Assembly (NCBI RefSeq): GCF_002798405.1
Contig: NZ_PGGV01000033.1
Span: forward strand, 303,680-367,679
From: Glycomyces xiaoerkulensis
Lineage (GTDB): Bacteria; Actinomycetota; Actinomycetes; Mycobacteriales; Micromonosporaceae
Direction of reading: 5' to 3'
DNA length: 64,000 nucleotides
Position 1 is the stretch's first letter, and every line of letters starts with the position of its first letter. The notes beneath the pieces are model-generated. The model was not told the origin of the DNA, made no database searches, and saw nothing but the letters and a program-made list of their open reading frames with translations. The position numbers and the translations under genes are program-made. Positions 32,596 to 40,913 of the stretch are shown here, piece by piece.

Positions 32596-33356
32596 CGCGC
32601 GCCCTCGATCCCGGCCAGCTTCGCCAGGCGCTCGCGTTCGGCGTCGTCGCCGCGCAGCAGCCGGGCCGCCTCGGCCGGGTCGGTCGGGCCCTCGCCGAAC
32701 GAGGGGCACTGCTTCGCCAGCGTGCACGCCCCGCAGGCGGGCCTGCGGGCGATGCACACCCGCCTGCCGTGGAAGATGATGCGGTGGGAGAACATCGTCC
32801 ACTCGCGCGGGTCGATCAGTTCCTGCAGCCGGAACTCCAGCTTGACCGGGTCCTTGCCCTCGGTCAGAGCGAGCCGGCCGGTCAGCCGGATCATGTGGGT
32901 GTCGACCGTGAGCCCCGGGACGCCGAAGGCGTTGCCGAGGATCACGTTCGCGGTCTTGCGGCCGATCCCGGGCAGCTTCACCAGGTCCTCGAGGCGTTGC
33001 GGGAGCTCGCCGCCGTGCCGCTCGACCAGCGTCTTGCCCAGTCCGATGATCGACTTGGTCTTGTTCCGGTAGAAACCGGTCGGGCGGATGATCGCCTCGA
33101 TCCGCTCGGGGTCGGCCTCGGCGTAGTCGGCGGCGGAGCGGTACTCCGCGAACAGCGCGGGGGTGGTGAGGTTCACACGCACGTCGGTGCACTGGGCCGA
33201 AAGGATCGTCGCCACGGCCAACTCGAGCGGTGTGGAGTAGTCGAGCTCGCATTGCGCGTCGGGGTGGGCCGCGGCCAGCAGGCGGTCGATCGCGCGAGCG
33301 CGGCGCTTCTTGGCCAGGTCGCTTTCGGTTCCGTTGCGGGCGTCGGCGGCGGTCAC
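32592..33356 (-). CDS. nth: Endonuclease III
   Basis: 254 residues. DNA glycosylase/AP lyase removing oxidised pyrimidines. Helix-hairpin-helix [13 protein letters not shown] with the catalytic Lys, catalytic Asp in VDTHM, and the C-X6-C-X2-C-X5-C iron-sulfur cluster ([17 protein letters not shown]). GTG start; TAACAT ends six bases upstream on the minus strand, suggesting a leaderless transcript and the head of the nth-tlpA-Nudix-marP operon. Confidence 0.95.
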   Translation of the reverse strand: MTAADARNGTESDLAKKRRARAIDRLLAAAHPDAQCELDYSTPLELAVATILSAQCTDVRVNLTTPALFAEYRSAADYAEADPERIEAIIRPTGFYRNKTKSIIGLGKTLVERHGGELPQRLEDLVKLPGIGRKTANVILGNAFGVPGLTVDTHMIRLTGRLALTEGKDPVKLEFRLQELIDPREWTMFSHRIIFHGRRVCIARRPACGACTLAKQCPSFGEGPTDPAEAARLLRGDDAERERLAKLAGIEGAR

Positions 33357-33407
33357 GCCGCCATGTTACGCGGGGCCGGCGACGCCGCCGAAGCCCGCGC
33401 GGGGCGG

Positions 33408-34532
33408 TCACCGGGCCGCGGGACGGCGCCGCGCCCGCAGCAGCAGCGTCACGGCACCGAGCAGGCCGGCCGCGGCCGTGCCGACCGTCGCCGGCCACGG
33501 CGCCGACGCCTCCTGCCGCGCCCGCAGCTCGAACGGCTGGGGCGGCAGCCGGTCCAGGTCGGCCGCCACCGCGGCGGCGGCGTCCACCACGCCCGCGCCG
33601 ATGCCGGGGCCCTCGGGGCCCGCGGTCGCGGTCAGCACGTACTTGACCTCGTCGGCGCTCAGTTCCGGTTGCGCCGACCGCACCAGCGCGGCCGCTCCCG
33701 CCGCCACCGCCGAGGCGAACGAGGTGCCGGTGGCCTCTTTATAGCCGCCGCCGGCCGCCGGTGCCCAGAGGCCGACGCCCGGCGCGGCCAGATCGGTGCG
33801 GTCGTCCGAGATCGCCGTCGGCCACCGCCTCAGACTCCGGTCCACGCCGGTCACCGCCAGGACCCGCGGATCGCGCGCCGGGAACCACACCGATTCGCCG
33901 GCCCCCTCGAGGGCCTGATTGCCGGTACACGCCACCACCAGCACGTCGCGGGCGGCCGCGTACTCGATCGCCGATCCCAGGGCGGGGGAGTCGTAGTGGC
34001 CCCCCAGCGACAGGTTGACCACGTCCGCACCCTGGTCGACCGCCCATTCGACCGCGTCGGCCACCAGCGCCGAATCGTCGTAGCGGTTCTGGTCGTCCAG
34101 CACCCGCACCGGCAGGATCTCGGCGGCCGGGGCCACTCCGGAGCCGGAGCCGCCGCCGCGGCCGGCGATGAGCCCGGCGACCGCCGTGCCGTGCCCGACC
34201 GGATCGGCGTGCGCGACCGCCTCGTCGCCGTTCCGGCGCCGGTCGGCGCCCAGCGCCAGCAGGCGCGGCCCGGTCCGGCCGGCCTCGGTGACGTAGCTGC
34301 GACCCGGCAGCACCGCCCCCGCCAGGTCGGGGTGGTCCGCGTCCACGCCCGAGTCGATGACCGCGACAGTGACTCCGGCGCCGGTCGCGGTCCGCCATGC
34401 CCGTTCGGCCCCGATCGTCGGCACGTGCCACGACGACACCGCCGACGACCCCTGCGCGGGCAGGCTCGGCGAGAGTGCCAAGATGGTCGAACAGACGCAT
34501 GCGATAACGAAACGAGCGGTGCGGTCCCCCAT
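33408..34532 (-). CDS. Mycosin-like subtilisin (type VII secretion-associated S8 protease)
   Basis: 374 residues. Signal peptide (about 1-30), S8 catalytic triad Asp60 (VIDSGVD), His114 (GHGTAVAG) and Ser271 (GTSFASA), then a C-terminal membrane helix followed by RARRR. This is the MycP layout, in which the protease stabilises and processes ESX machinery at the membrane. The ATG at 34532 starts the signal peptide. No eccB-eccE genes are adjacent; a large SseB-domain gene is divergent. Confidence 0.88.
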   Translation of the reverse strand: MGDRTARFVIACVCSTILALSPSLPAQGSSAVSSWHVPTIGAERAWRTATGAGVTVAVIDSGVDADHPDLAGAVLPGRSYVTEAGRTGPRLLALGADRRRNGDEAVAHADPVGHGTAVAGLIAGRGGGSGSGVAPAAEILPVRVLDDQNRYDDSALVADAVEWAVDQGADVVNLSLGGHYDSPALGSAIEYAAARDVLVVACTGNQALEGAGESVWFPARDPRVLAVTGVDRSLRRWPTAISDDRTDLAAPGVGLWAPAAGGGYKEATGTSFASAVAAGAAALVRSAQPELSADEVKYVLTATAGPEGPGIGAGVVDAAAAVAADLDRLPPQPFELRARQEASAPWPATVGTAAAGLLGAVTLLLRARRRPAAR

Positions 34533-34627
34533 GAGAACCGGATGGTTGCACAGCGGACCGCCCAAAAGGTGGGAGTGACACGCGCTCGCCTTTATGGTTT
34601 CGTTATTTTTGCCCTACTGACGGAAAC

Positions 34628-34657
34628 TTGACAACGCCCTCGCGTTACGGTGACCAT
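34628..34657 (+). promoter_or_regulatory. Promoter of the SseB-domain gene
   Basis: A perfect -35 TTGACA (34628-34633), an 18-base spacer and GACCAT (34652-34657), 65 bases before the ATG at 34722. Confidence 0.5.
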
Positions 34658-34721
34658 CGCGAGGGGACGCCGCGTCCACTCGTCGCTGCCCCATCGAGGA
34701 CCGGTAGGGGAGAAGGGCTGA

Positions 34722-36947
34722 ATGGGATCGATGTGGGAACCGAGTAACGAGATCGAGCACCGTCTCCGAGAGGCGCTGCGCGCCGACGACCAGGACGGAT
34801 ATTTTCGGATACTCTCTCAGATCGAGCTGGTCCTTCCGTTGTCCTATGAAGACCCGGCGGGCATCGGCGGCGCCGACACCTGGGCCACCTGGACTACCGA
34901 CGACCGCACCCACATCCTCGCCTTCACCTCCGAGGCCGCCCTGTCGCTGTGCCTGCGCGACAACGCCGGATCCTCGCGGCGGGTGCGCTTCAACGCGCTG
35001 TCCGACGCCTGGCCCGACGAGGACTGGTGGCTCGCGGTCAACCCGGGCCTGCCCATCGAGGGCTACCTGCCGGCCTGGTTCGTCACCGAGGTCGCCCAGG
35101 GCATGACCACCGTCCCGGCCGAGTCGCAATCGGGCGAGCAGCAGGCGTTCGCCTCCGTGAACCAGTCCGACCCCTTCGCGAATCCGATGGAGCCGGCCCC
35201 GGGCCGGCGCGACAGCGACTTCATGCCCGCGGCGCCGTCGGTCCCCGACGTCCCGGCGCCGCCGCGCCGTTCCGACGGACAGGGCGCCACCGGGGCGTAC
35301 TCGACCGTCGACGGCACCACCGGCGCCGGCCTGCCGCGGCGGCAGCCGCCCCAGGCCGAGCCGCCCGGGTCCCAGTCCGACCCGTTCGCCGAACCGGCGG
35401 GGGGCCAGTCCTCGCCGTTCCCCGAGCAGCCGCAGTGGCCGACCGAGCAGACCGACTGGCCCGACGCGCCCGAATGGCTGCGCGAGCAGCAGCCCGACCC
35501 GTCGACGCTCGCCGAGCGGCAGGCCGCCGAGTCCGCCCGGTCCGATCCCTACGCCCGGCAGTCGCCACCGCCGCAGCAGGCGGATTCCGGCGCGGGCGGG
35601 TCGTTCACGTCGATGTCCAGCGCCTTCGAACGCCGCCCGGCGGCCGCGTCCGAACCGGCCCCGTCCTCCGAGCGGCGGCCGGCGCCGGCCGAGCTCAGCG
35701 GGGAGGAGGCCGAGCCGATCCTGGCCGAGTCCGCCGCCAAGGGCGACACCGCCGCGTTCCTGCAGACACTGCTGTCGACCAGCGTCATCCTGCCGGTCGC
35801 CGACCCCGAGGCGACCGCGATCCGCGTCGGCGACCCGGCCTTCCGCTGGGCCAGCGACATCGTCGACGGCATCCACGGCATCACCGTCTACACCACCGTC
35901 GAGCGCCTGCAGGCCCGCTCCGGCGAGGACGCCCCGTACACGCAGGTCCCGTTCGGGTGGCTGATCCAGCACTGGCCCGGCGTCGAGTACGCCCTCTACG
36001 TCAACCCCGGCACCGAGGTCGGCGCCAACATGTCCGGCCCGGAGGTCGAGCCGCTGCTGAAATGGGCCGAAGCCAAGGAGCTGCTGGCGCTGGCCACCGA
36101 GATGGAGCGGCGGCAGGCCGCCGAGGTCCGCGCCAAGGCCGCGGCCCGGCGCTCCAAGCCCGTCCAGTGGCAGAAGACCATCCCGCACCACCAGGTGTCG
36201 TTCTACCTCGAGCGCGGCTACGACCGCGTCGGCGGCTTCGTGCATCCGGTCGAGTCCGTCCAGCACCTGCGCACGCCGGCGCAGTTGTACCTGGCGCTGG
36301 GCCTGATCCGGTCTTCGGAGGACTTCAACCCCACCGACGACTCGGTGCACGTGCTGCGCTGGACCGGCTACCGCACCGACCTGTACCCGCGGGCGGTCGG
36401 CGGCAACGACGAGCCGACCGCGGCCGAGCGCGGCGGCTGGATCGTCGAGCCCGGGCCCTTCCGCGGCGACGGGTTCGCCGCCTCCGAGACCGCCGACGAC
36501 CGGATCCCCGAGTTCAAGATCGACTCGCTGCGGCTGCCTCACGGGGCGGGGATCCTGCGGATCGACTCCCGCGGCGAGGTGACCGACGTGGCCGTCTACG
36601 ACGCCGACACGCGCGAGTGGGCCCCGGTCGACGGGGCCCCGGGCGGACCGGCCGCCATCGAGGCCGGACCGTCGCCGACGCCGCCGGTCGGCCAGCCCGC
36701 CGGGCACGGCGGCGGCTTCACCTCCGGCCCGATGGGCGAGGCCGCGCCCGGCCCCGAGTCGCAGGGCTACCAGGGCCAGGCCCACGCTCAGGCCCAGGGC
36801 TACGACACCGGCGGCTACGAGTCCTCGGCGCTCGGCGACGCCTTCGGCGACCCCGCCCAGGGCCACTACGACCTGCTGCGGCCGGCCCCGGAGGAGAAGG
36901 CCGCCTCGGTCCTGGAGAACCGGGACCGCGAGTGGAAGGGAGCCTAG
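34722..36947 (+). CDS. Large protein with two SseB-type domains
   Basis: 741 residues. Two SseB N-domain-like modules (about 8-125 and 328-450; the second has GDPAFRWASDIVDGIHGITVYTT and ALYVNPGTE) flank a long Pro/Gln/Ser-rich low-complexity region (about 130-320). A third folded part (about 475-630: HHQVSFYLERGYDRVGGFVHP) and a Gly/Gln-rich tail complete it. SseB-domain proteins often sit near actinobacterial type VII secretion genes, consistent with the divergent mycosin; the molecular role is unknown. GAAGGG lies five bases before ATG; an alternative ATG is at 34731. Confidence 0.8.
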   Translation: MGSMWEPSNEIEHRLREALRADDQDGYFRILSQIELVLPLSYEDPAGIGGADTWATWTTDDRTHILAFTSEAALSLCLRDNAGSSRRVRFNALSDAWPDEDWWLAVNPGLPIEGYLPAWFVTEVAQGMTTVPAESQSGEQQAFASVNQSDPFANPMEPAPGRRDSDFMPAAPSVPDVPAPPRRSDGQGATGAYSTVDGTTGAGLPRRQPPQAEPPGSQSDPFAEPAGGQSSPFPEQPQWPTEQTDWPDAPEWLREQQPDPSTLAERQAAESARSDPYARQSPPPQQADSGAGGSFTSMSSAFERRPAAASEPAPSSERRPAPAELSGEEAEPILAESAAKGDTAAFLQTLLSTSVILPVADPEATAIRVGDPAFRWASDIVDGIHGITVYTTVERLQARSGEDAPYTQVPFGWLIQHWPGVEYALYVNPGTEVGANMSGPEVEPLLKWAEAKELLALATEMERRQAAEVRAKAAARRSKPVQWQKTIPHHQVSFYLERGYDRVGGFVHPVESVQHLRTPAQLYLALGLIRSSEDFNPTDDSVHVLRWTGYRTDLYPRAVGGNDEPTAAERGGWIVEPGPFRGDGFAASETADDRIPEFKIDSLRLPHGAGILRIDSRGEVTDVAVYDADTREWAPVDGAPGGPAAIEAGPSPTPPVGQPAGHGGGFTSGPMGEAAPGPESQGYQGQAHAQAQGYDTGGYESSALGDAFGDPAQGHYDLLRPAPEEKAASVLENRDREWKGA

Positions 36948-36949
36948 AG

Positions 36950-37312
36950 GTGCGGGACGGCTACATCGCGCGGTGGAAGGGCGCCGAATACGACTCCAGC
37001 CCCGACGGGGCTCACGTGCGGCTGTACTCGCCGACCGGCGGCGACGGGTTCGTCCAGGTCGCCGAGGGCCGCTACCGCCGCGGCGTGCCGATCGAGGAGC
37101 TCGAGGACTTCTTCTACGTCCGCACGGTCGGCACCTGGCGCGGCGAGCCGTTCATCGTGCTCGGGGAATCCGGCGACTGGCTGCGCCTCGAATACCGCGG
37201 CGGCCGCAGCGATGTGGCCCGGAGTCTGGGCCTGGAGCCCTACGACGCCGGCGTCTACCAGATCTGGGCCCCGCGCGGCGAGGTCAGCGACATCACCGAG
37301 CAGGCCGTCTGA
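36950..37312 (+). CDS. Conserved small protein of unknown function
   Basis: 120 residues, no recognisable domain. Mixed beta-rich sequence with an ARWKGAEY start and a FFYVRTVGTWRGEPFIVLGESGDWLRLEYRGG core. GTG start two bases past the SseB-gene stop, so the two are coupled and probably act together. The last residues of the SseB protein (REWKGA) resemble its own start (ARWKGA), which may be chance. Confidence 0.7.
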   Translation: MRDGYIARWKGAEYDSSPDGAHVRLYSPTGGDGFVQVAEGRYRRGVPIEELEDFFYVRTVGTWRGEPFIVLGESGDWLRLEYRGGRSDVARSLGLEPYDAGVYQIWAPRGEVSDITEQAV

Positions 37313-37410
37313 GCCGCTGAGCCGGCGCCGCTCCCGGACCCTCCACCCGCCCGAGATCCCGGACGGCTCCGGCCGCGCCGAGGCAGGGCGCGATTCTGTC
37401 GGGCGACCGC

Positions 37411-37440
37411 TTTCATGTGTATGTGGTTTTGCTGTATGCT
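37411..37440 (+). promoter_or_regulatory. Candidate promoter of the sugar operon
   Basis: TTTCAT (37411-37416), 18 bases, TATGCT (37435-37440) in a locally AT-rich stretch. The -10 fits well, the -35 poorly. Confidence 0.4.
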
Positions 37441-37456
37441 TCTGAAAAACCCTCGA

Positions 37457-37468
37457 GAAAGCGTTTGC
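37457..37468. promoter_or_regulatory. LacI/GalR-type operator candidate
   Basis: GAAAGCGTTTGC, a semi-palindrome around a central CG typical of LacI-family sites, 17 bases downstream of the -10 and 63 before the oxidoreductase ATG. Suggests sugar-responsive repression; no LacI gene is adjacent. Confidence 0.5.
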
Positions 37469-37530
37469 CGGTGTCGGTGGACGCTTGCGGAGCCGAACAT
37501 TGGCATAGCTATCGTCTGGAGCAGACCCCT

Positions 37531-38685
37531 ATGACAGAACGCATTCCCGTCGGGATCGCCCTCAACGGCGTGACCGGGCGCATGGGATACCGGCAGCACC
37601 TGGTGCGCTCGCTGCTGGCGATCCGCGAGCAGGGCGGCGTCGAGCGCGCGGACGGATCGGTCATCTGGCCCGAGCCGGTCCTGGTCGGCCGCAATGCCGA
37701 CAAACTCGCCGACATCGCCGCTCGTCACGGACTGGACCGATACACCACCAGCCTCGACGAAGCCCTCGCCGACGACGGCGTCGAGGTCTACTTCGACGCG
37801 CTGTCCACCCAGCACCGGCTCGCCGCCGTGAACGCCGCGATCAAGGCCGGCAAGCACGTCTACACCGAGAAGCCGATCGCGACCAACCTCGACGACGCGC
37901 TCAGCCTCGCCGGTGCCGCCCGGGACGCGGGGGTCAAGAACGGCGCCGTCGCCGACAAGCTCTACCTGCCGGGTCTGCGCAAACTCAAGCGGCTGGTCGA
38001 CTCCGGGTTCTTCGGCCGCGTCCTGTCGGTCCGCGGCGAATTCGGCTACTGGGTCTTCGAAGGCGACTGGCAGGACGCCCAGCGCCCGTCCTGGAACTAC
38101 CGCGCCGAGGACGGCGGCGGCATGGTCCTGGACATGTTCCCCCACTGGTCCTACGTGTTCGAAGGGACGATCGCCCCGGTCAAGTCGGTGACCGCGCACG
38201 TCACCACCCACATCCCCGAGCGGTTCGACGAGCGCGGCAAGCCCTACCCCGCCACCGCCGACGACGCGGTGTACGCGATCTTCGAGCTCGCCGACGGCAC
38301 CGTCGTGCAGATGAACTCCTCCTGGTGCACCCGCGTCGACCGCGAGGAACTGGTCGAGTTCCACGTCGACGGCACCGACGGCTCGGCGATCGCGGGCCTC
38401 CGCAAGTGCCGGGCCCAGCACCGCGCCCACACCCCCAAGCCGGTCTGGAACCCCGACATCGACCAGCCGATCAGCTTCCGCGACCAGTGGTACCAGGTGC
38501 CCGACAACGCCGAGTTCGACAACGGCTTCAAACTCCAGTGGGAGGAGTTCCTGCGCCACGTCGTCGACGACGCCCCCTGGCACCACGATTTCCTGGCCGC
38601 CGCCCGCGGCGTCCAACTGGCCGAGGCCGGCTACCGCTCGGCCCGCGAAGGCCGGCGGATCGACCTGGAGGAGCTGGACCTGTGA
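37531..38685 (+). CDS. Gfo/Idh/MocA-family oxidoreductase
   Basis: 384 residues. N-terminal Rossmann dinucleotide fold (GIALNGVTGRMGYRQHL), the family EKP motif (YTEKPIA, Lys in the active site), and a C-terminal alpha/beta substrate domain with LDMFPHWSYVFEG, where the His is the usual acid/base position. It oxidises a sugar or cyclitol with NAD(P). First gene of a three-gene operon overlapping by four bases each. Confidence 0.88.
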   Translation: MTERIPVGIALNGVTGRMGYRQHLVRSLLAIREQGGVERADGSVIWPEPVLVGRNADKLADIAARHGLDRYTTSLDEALADDGVEVYFDALSTQHRLAAVNAAIKAGKHVYTEKPIATNLDDALSLAGAARDAGVKNGAVADKLYLPGLRKLKRLVDSGFFGRVLSVRGEFGYWVFEGDWQDAQRPSWNYRAEDGGGMVLDMFPHWSYVFEGTIAPVKSVTAHVTTHIPERFDERGKPYPATADDAVYAIFELADGTVVQMNSSWCTRVDREELVEFHVDGTDGSAIAGLRKCRAQHRAHTPKPVWNPDIDQPISFRDQWYQVPDNAEFDNGFKLQWEEFLRHVVDDAPWHHDFLAAARGVQLAEAGYRSAREGRRIDLEELDL

Positions 38686-39773
38686 GCCGGAAGTTCGACT
38701 CCCGCGTGATCTACTCGGCGGCCCACGTCGTCGCCGACCCCACCGCCGACAACGGCCCCGGCCGGCCCGCCGCGGTCGACTGGGACGCCACGATCGGCTA
38801 CCGCCGCCACCTGTGGGACCTCGGGCTCGGCGTCGCCGACGCCATGGACACCGCCCAGCGCGGCATGGGCCTGGACTGGGAGGCCACCAAGGAGCTCATC
38901 CGCCGCTCGGCCGACGCCGCCGACGCCGGCGACCTCCTCGCCTGCGGGGTCGGCACCGACCAGCTCCCGGCCGAGGAGACCACGCTCGAGGCGATCCGCG
39001 CGGTCTACCTCGACCAGCTCGCCGTCGTCGAGGACGCCGGCGCCGGCACCATCCTGATGTGCTCCAGAGCCATGGCCGCCACCGCGAAGGGCCCGGACGA
39101 CTACCGCGCCCTCTACGCCGACCTGCTCGGCGAGGTCAGCGGCAAGGCCATCCTGCACTGGCTCGGGCCCATGTTCGACCCGGCCCTGGCCGGCTACTGG
39201 GGCTCGACCGACCTGTCCGAGGCCGCCGACGTCTTCGTCGACATCATCACCGAGAACGCCTCCAAAGTCGACGGCGTCAAGATGAGCCTGCTCGACGCCG
39301 ACGCCGAGATCGCGCTGCGCCGCAGGCTCCCCGAAGGGGTGCGCTGCTACACCGGCGACGACTTCAACTACCCGCGACTGATCGCCGGCGACGACCAGGG
39401 GTACTCCGATGCGCTCCTGGGCATCTTCGACCCGCTCGCGCCACTGGCGGCGAAGGCCGCGCAGCGGCTCGACGACGGCGACACCGAAGGGTTCCGGGCC
39501 GTTCTCGACCCGACCGTCCCCCTGGCCCGCAAGGTCTTCGAGGCCCCGACGTTCAACTACAAGACCGGCGTGGTGTTCCTGGCGTGGCTGTGCGGCCACC
39601 AGGACCACTTCCGGATGGTCGGCGGCCTGGAATCGGCCCGCACGATCGGCCACCTGACCGAGGTGTACGACCTGGCCGAAGCGGTCGGGCTCCTCCCCGA
39701 CCGGGCGCTGGCCGAGGAGCGGTTCGACGCCCTGCTGAAGGTGGCCGGGCAGCCCCCGAGGGGGCGGCCATGA
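38682..39773 (+). CDS. DUF993 / dihydrodipicolinate synthase-like aldolase
   Basis: 363 residues, TIM-barrel of the DUF993 group related to DHDPS-type aldolases. The lysine in GVKMSLLD is the likely Schiff-base residue and CYTGDDFNYPRLI follows. The reaction is unknown; by family it may cleave a 2-keto-3-deoxy-type acid formed by the other operon enzymes. GTG start overlaps the oxidoreductase stop. Confidence 0.8.
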   Translation: MSRKFDSRVIYSAAHVVADPTADNGPGRPAAVDWDATIGYRRHLWDLGLGVADAMDTAQRGMGLDWEATKELIRRSADAADAGDLLACGVGTDQLPAEETTLEAIRAVYLDQLAVVEDAGAGTILMCSRAMAATAKGPDDYRALYADLLGEVSGKAILHWLGPMFDPALAGYWGSTDLSEAADVFVDIITENASKVDGVKMSLLDADAEIALRRRLPEGVRCYTGDDFNYPRLIAGDDQGYSDALLGIFDPLAPLAAKAAQRLDDGDTEGFRAVLDPTVPLARKVFEAPTFNYKTGVVFLAWLCGHQDHFRMVGGLESARTIGHLTEVYDLAEAVGLLPDRALAEERFDALLKVAGQPPRGRP

Positions 39774-40588
39774 GCGGCGAGGCCCTGCACCGGTTCTCGT
39801 TCAACCACGCCACCGCCAAGTTCTGGGACCAGCGGGAGGCGATCGAGGCGTGCGCCCGCGCCGACTGCGGCATCGGGCTGTGGCGCGGGCCGGTCGCCGA
39901 GCAGGGCCTGGCCGCCACCGCGGGGCAGTTGCGCGACTCCGGCGTCGAGGTCACCAGCCTGTGCCGGGGCGGGTTCTTCACCGACCCGACCCCCGCGGCG
40001 ATCGACGACAACCGGCGCGCGATCGACGAGGCCGCCGAACTGGGCGCCCCGGCGCTGGTGCTGGTCTCGGGGCCGATCCCGGAGGGCGGCACCATCGACG
40101 CCGCCCGGGCCGGCGTCGGCGAGGCCCTGGCGGCCCTGGCCCCGTACGCGGCCGAGCGCGGCGTGACCCTCGCGATCGAGCCGCTGCACCCCATGTTCGC
40201 CTCCGACCGCTGCGTGGTCGCCACGCTCAAGGAAGCCCTGGACCTGGCGGCGCCGCATCCGGCCGCGGCGGTCGGGGTGGTGGTCGACACCTACCACATC
40301 TGGTGGGACCCCGAGGTCTGGGACGGCATCGCCCGGGCCGGGGCCGAGGGCCGCATCGCGTCCTTCCAGCTCGCCGACTGGGTGACGCCCCTGCCGGCCG
40401 GGGTCCTGACCGGCCGCGGGCAGCTCGGCGACGGCTGCATCGAGTTGCGCCGCTATGCCGAGGCCGTGGACGCCACCGGGTTCGGCGGCCCCATCGAGGT
40501 CGAGCTGTTCAACGACGCCCTCTGGGAGCGCCCCGGTCCGGAGGTGTTCGCCGAGACCCGCCGTGCTTTCGAGCGGGTGCTGACGTAG
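39770..40588 (+). CDS. Sugar phosphate isomerase/epimerase (AP endonuclease 2 fold)
   Basis: 272 residues, TIM barrel of the xylose-isomerase-like group. Metal-binding residues are suggested by IEPLHP, VVDTYHIWWD and the C-terminal IEVELFN. It probably isomerises or epimerises the keto-sugar made by the oxidoreductase. Overlaps the aldolase gene by four bases (ATGA); last gene of the operon. Confidence 0.85.
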   Translation: MSGEALHRFSFNHATAKFWDQREAIEACARADCGIGLWRGPVAEQGLAATAGQLRDSGVEVTSLCRGGFFTDPTPAAIDDNRRAIDEAAELGAPALVLVSGPIPEGGTIDAARAGVGEALAALAPYAAERGVTLAIEPLHPMFASDRCVVATLKEALDLAAPHPAAAVGVVVDTYHIWWDPEVWDGIARAGAEGRIASFQLADWVTPLPAGVLTGRGQLGDGCIELRRYAEAVDATGFGGPIEVELFNDALWERPGPEVFAETRRAFERVLT

Positions 40589-40606
40589 ACCTTGCTCCTC
40601 CCATTC

Positions 40607-40644
40607 GGTCCGCCCGCCGCACGCCCCCGAGCGGCGGGCGGACC
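40607..40644. terminator. Bidirectional terminator after the sugar operon
   Basis: GGTCCGCCCGCCGC (40607-40620) pairs perfectly with 40631-40644 over a 10-base loop, between the convergent isomerase gene and the Rpn-like remnant. Confidence 0.75.
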
Positions 40645-40647
40645 TTA

Positions 40648-40896
40648 CTAGCCGAAGAGCCGGTCGGCCGTATCGACTTGGAAGGCCCTCGTGGCCCAGT
40701 AGCGGAGTTGCCCGGTGTCGGTGCAGGAGGTGATGCGTTCCCGGTCGGCCTCGTCGAGTTCGATGCCGCGCTGTTCGAGGATGAGCAGCAGCATGTCCAC
40801 CTCTCCTTCGGTCCGGCCCTCGGTCCGGCCTTCGGCTTTGCCGCGTTCTTCGAGTTTGTCGAAGATCGTCGGTCGGGTTTCGGTGGTGTCCGCCAT
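40648..40896 (-). pseudogene. C-terminal remnant of an Rpn-like (recombination-promoting nuclease-type) gene
   Basis: 82 codons with the repetitive hinge (GKAEGRTEGRTEGE) and the C-terminal helical tail (LLLILEQRGIELDE; ITSCTDTGQLRYWATRA) that end Rpn-like proteins of actinomycetes, which are normally near 300 residues. The N-terminal piece of what seems the same gene is at 42850-42735, beyond the IS607-type element; the nuclease domain between is missing. It has its own ATG, so a short product is possible. Confidence 0.65.
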
Positions 40897-40913
40897 GTAT
40901 TCCGCCTGCTTCC

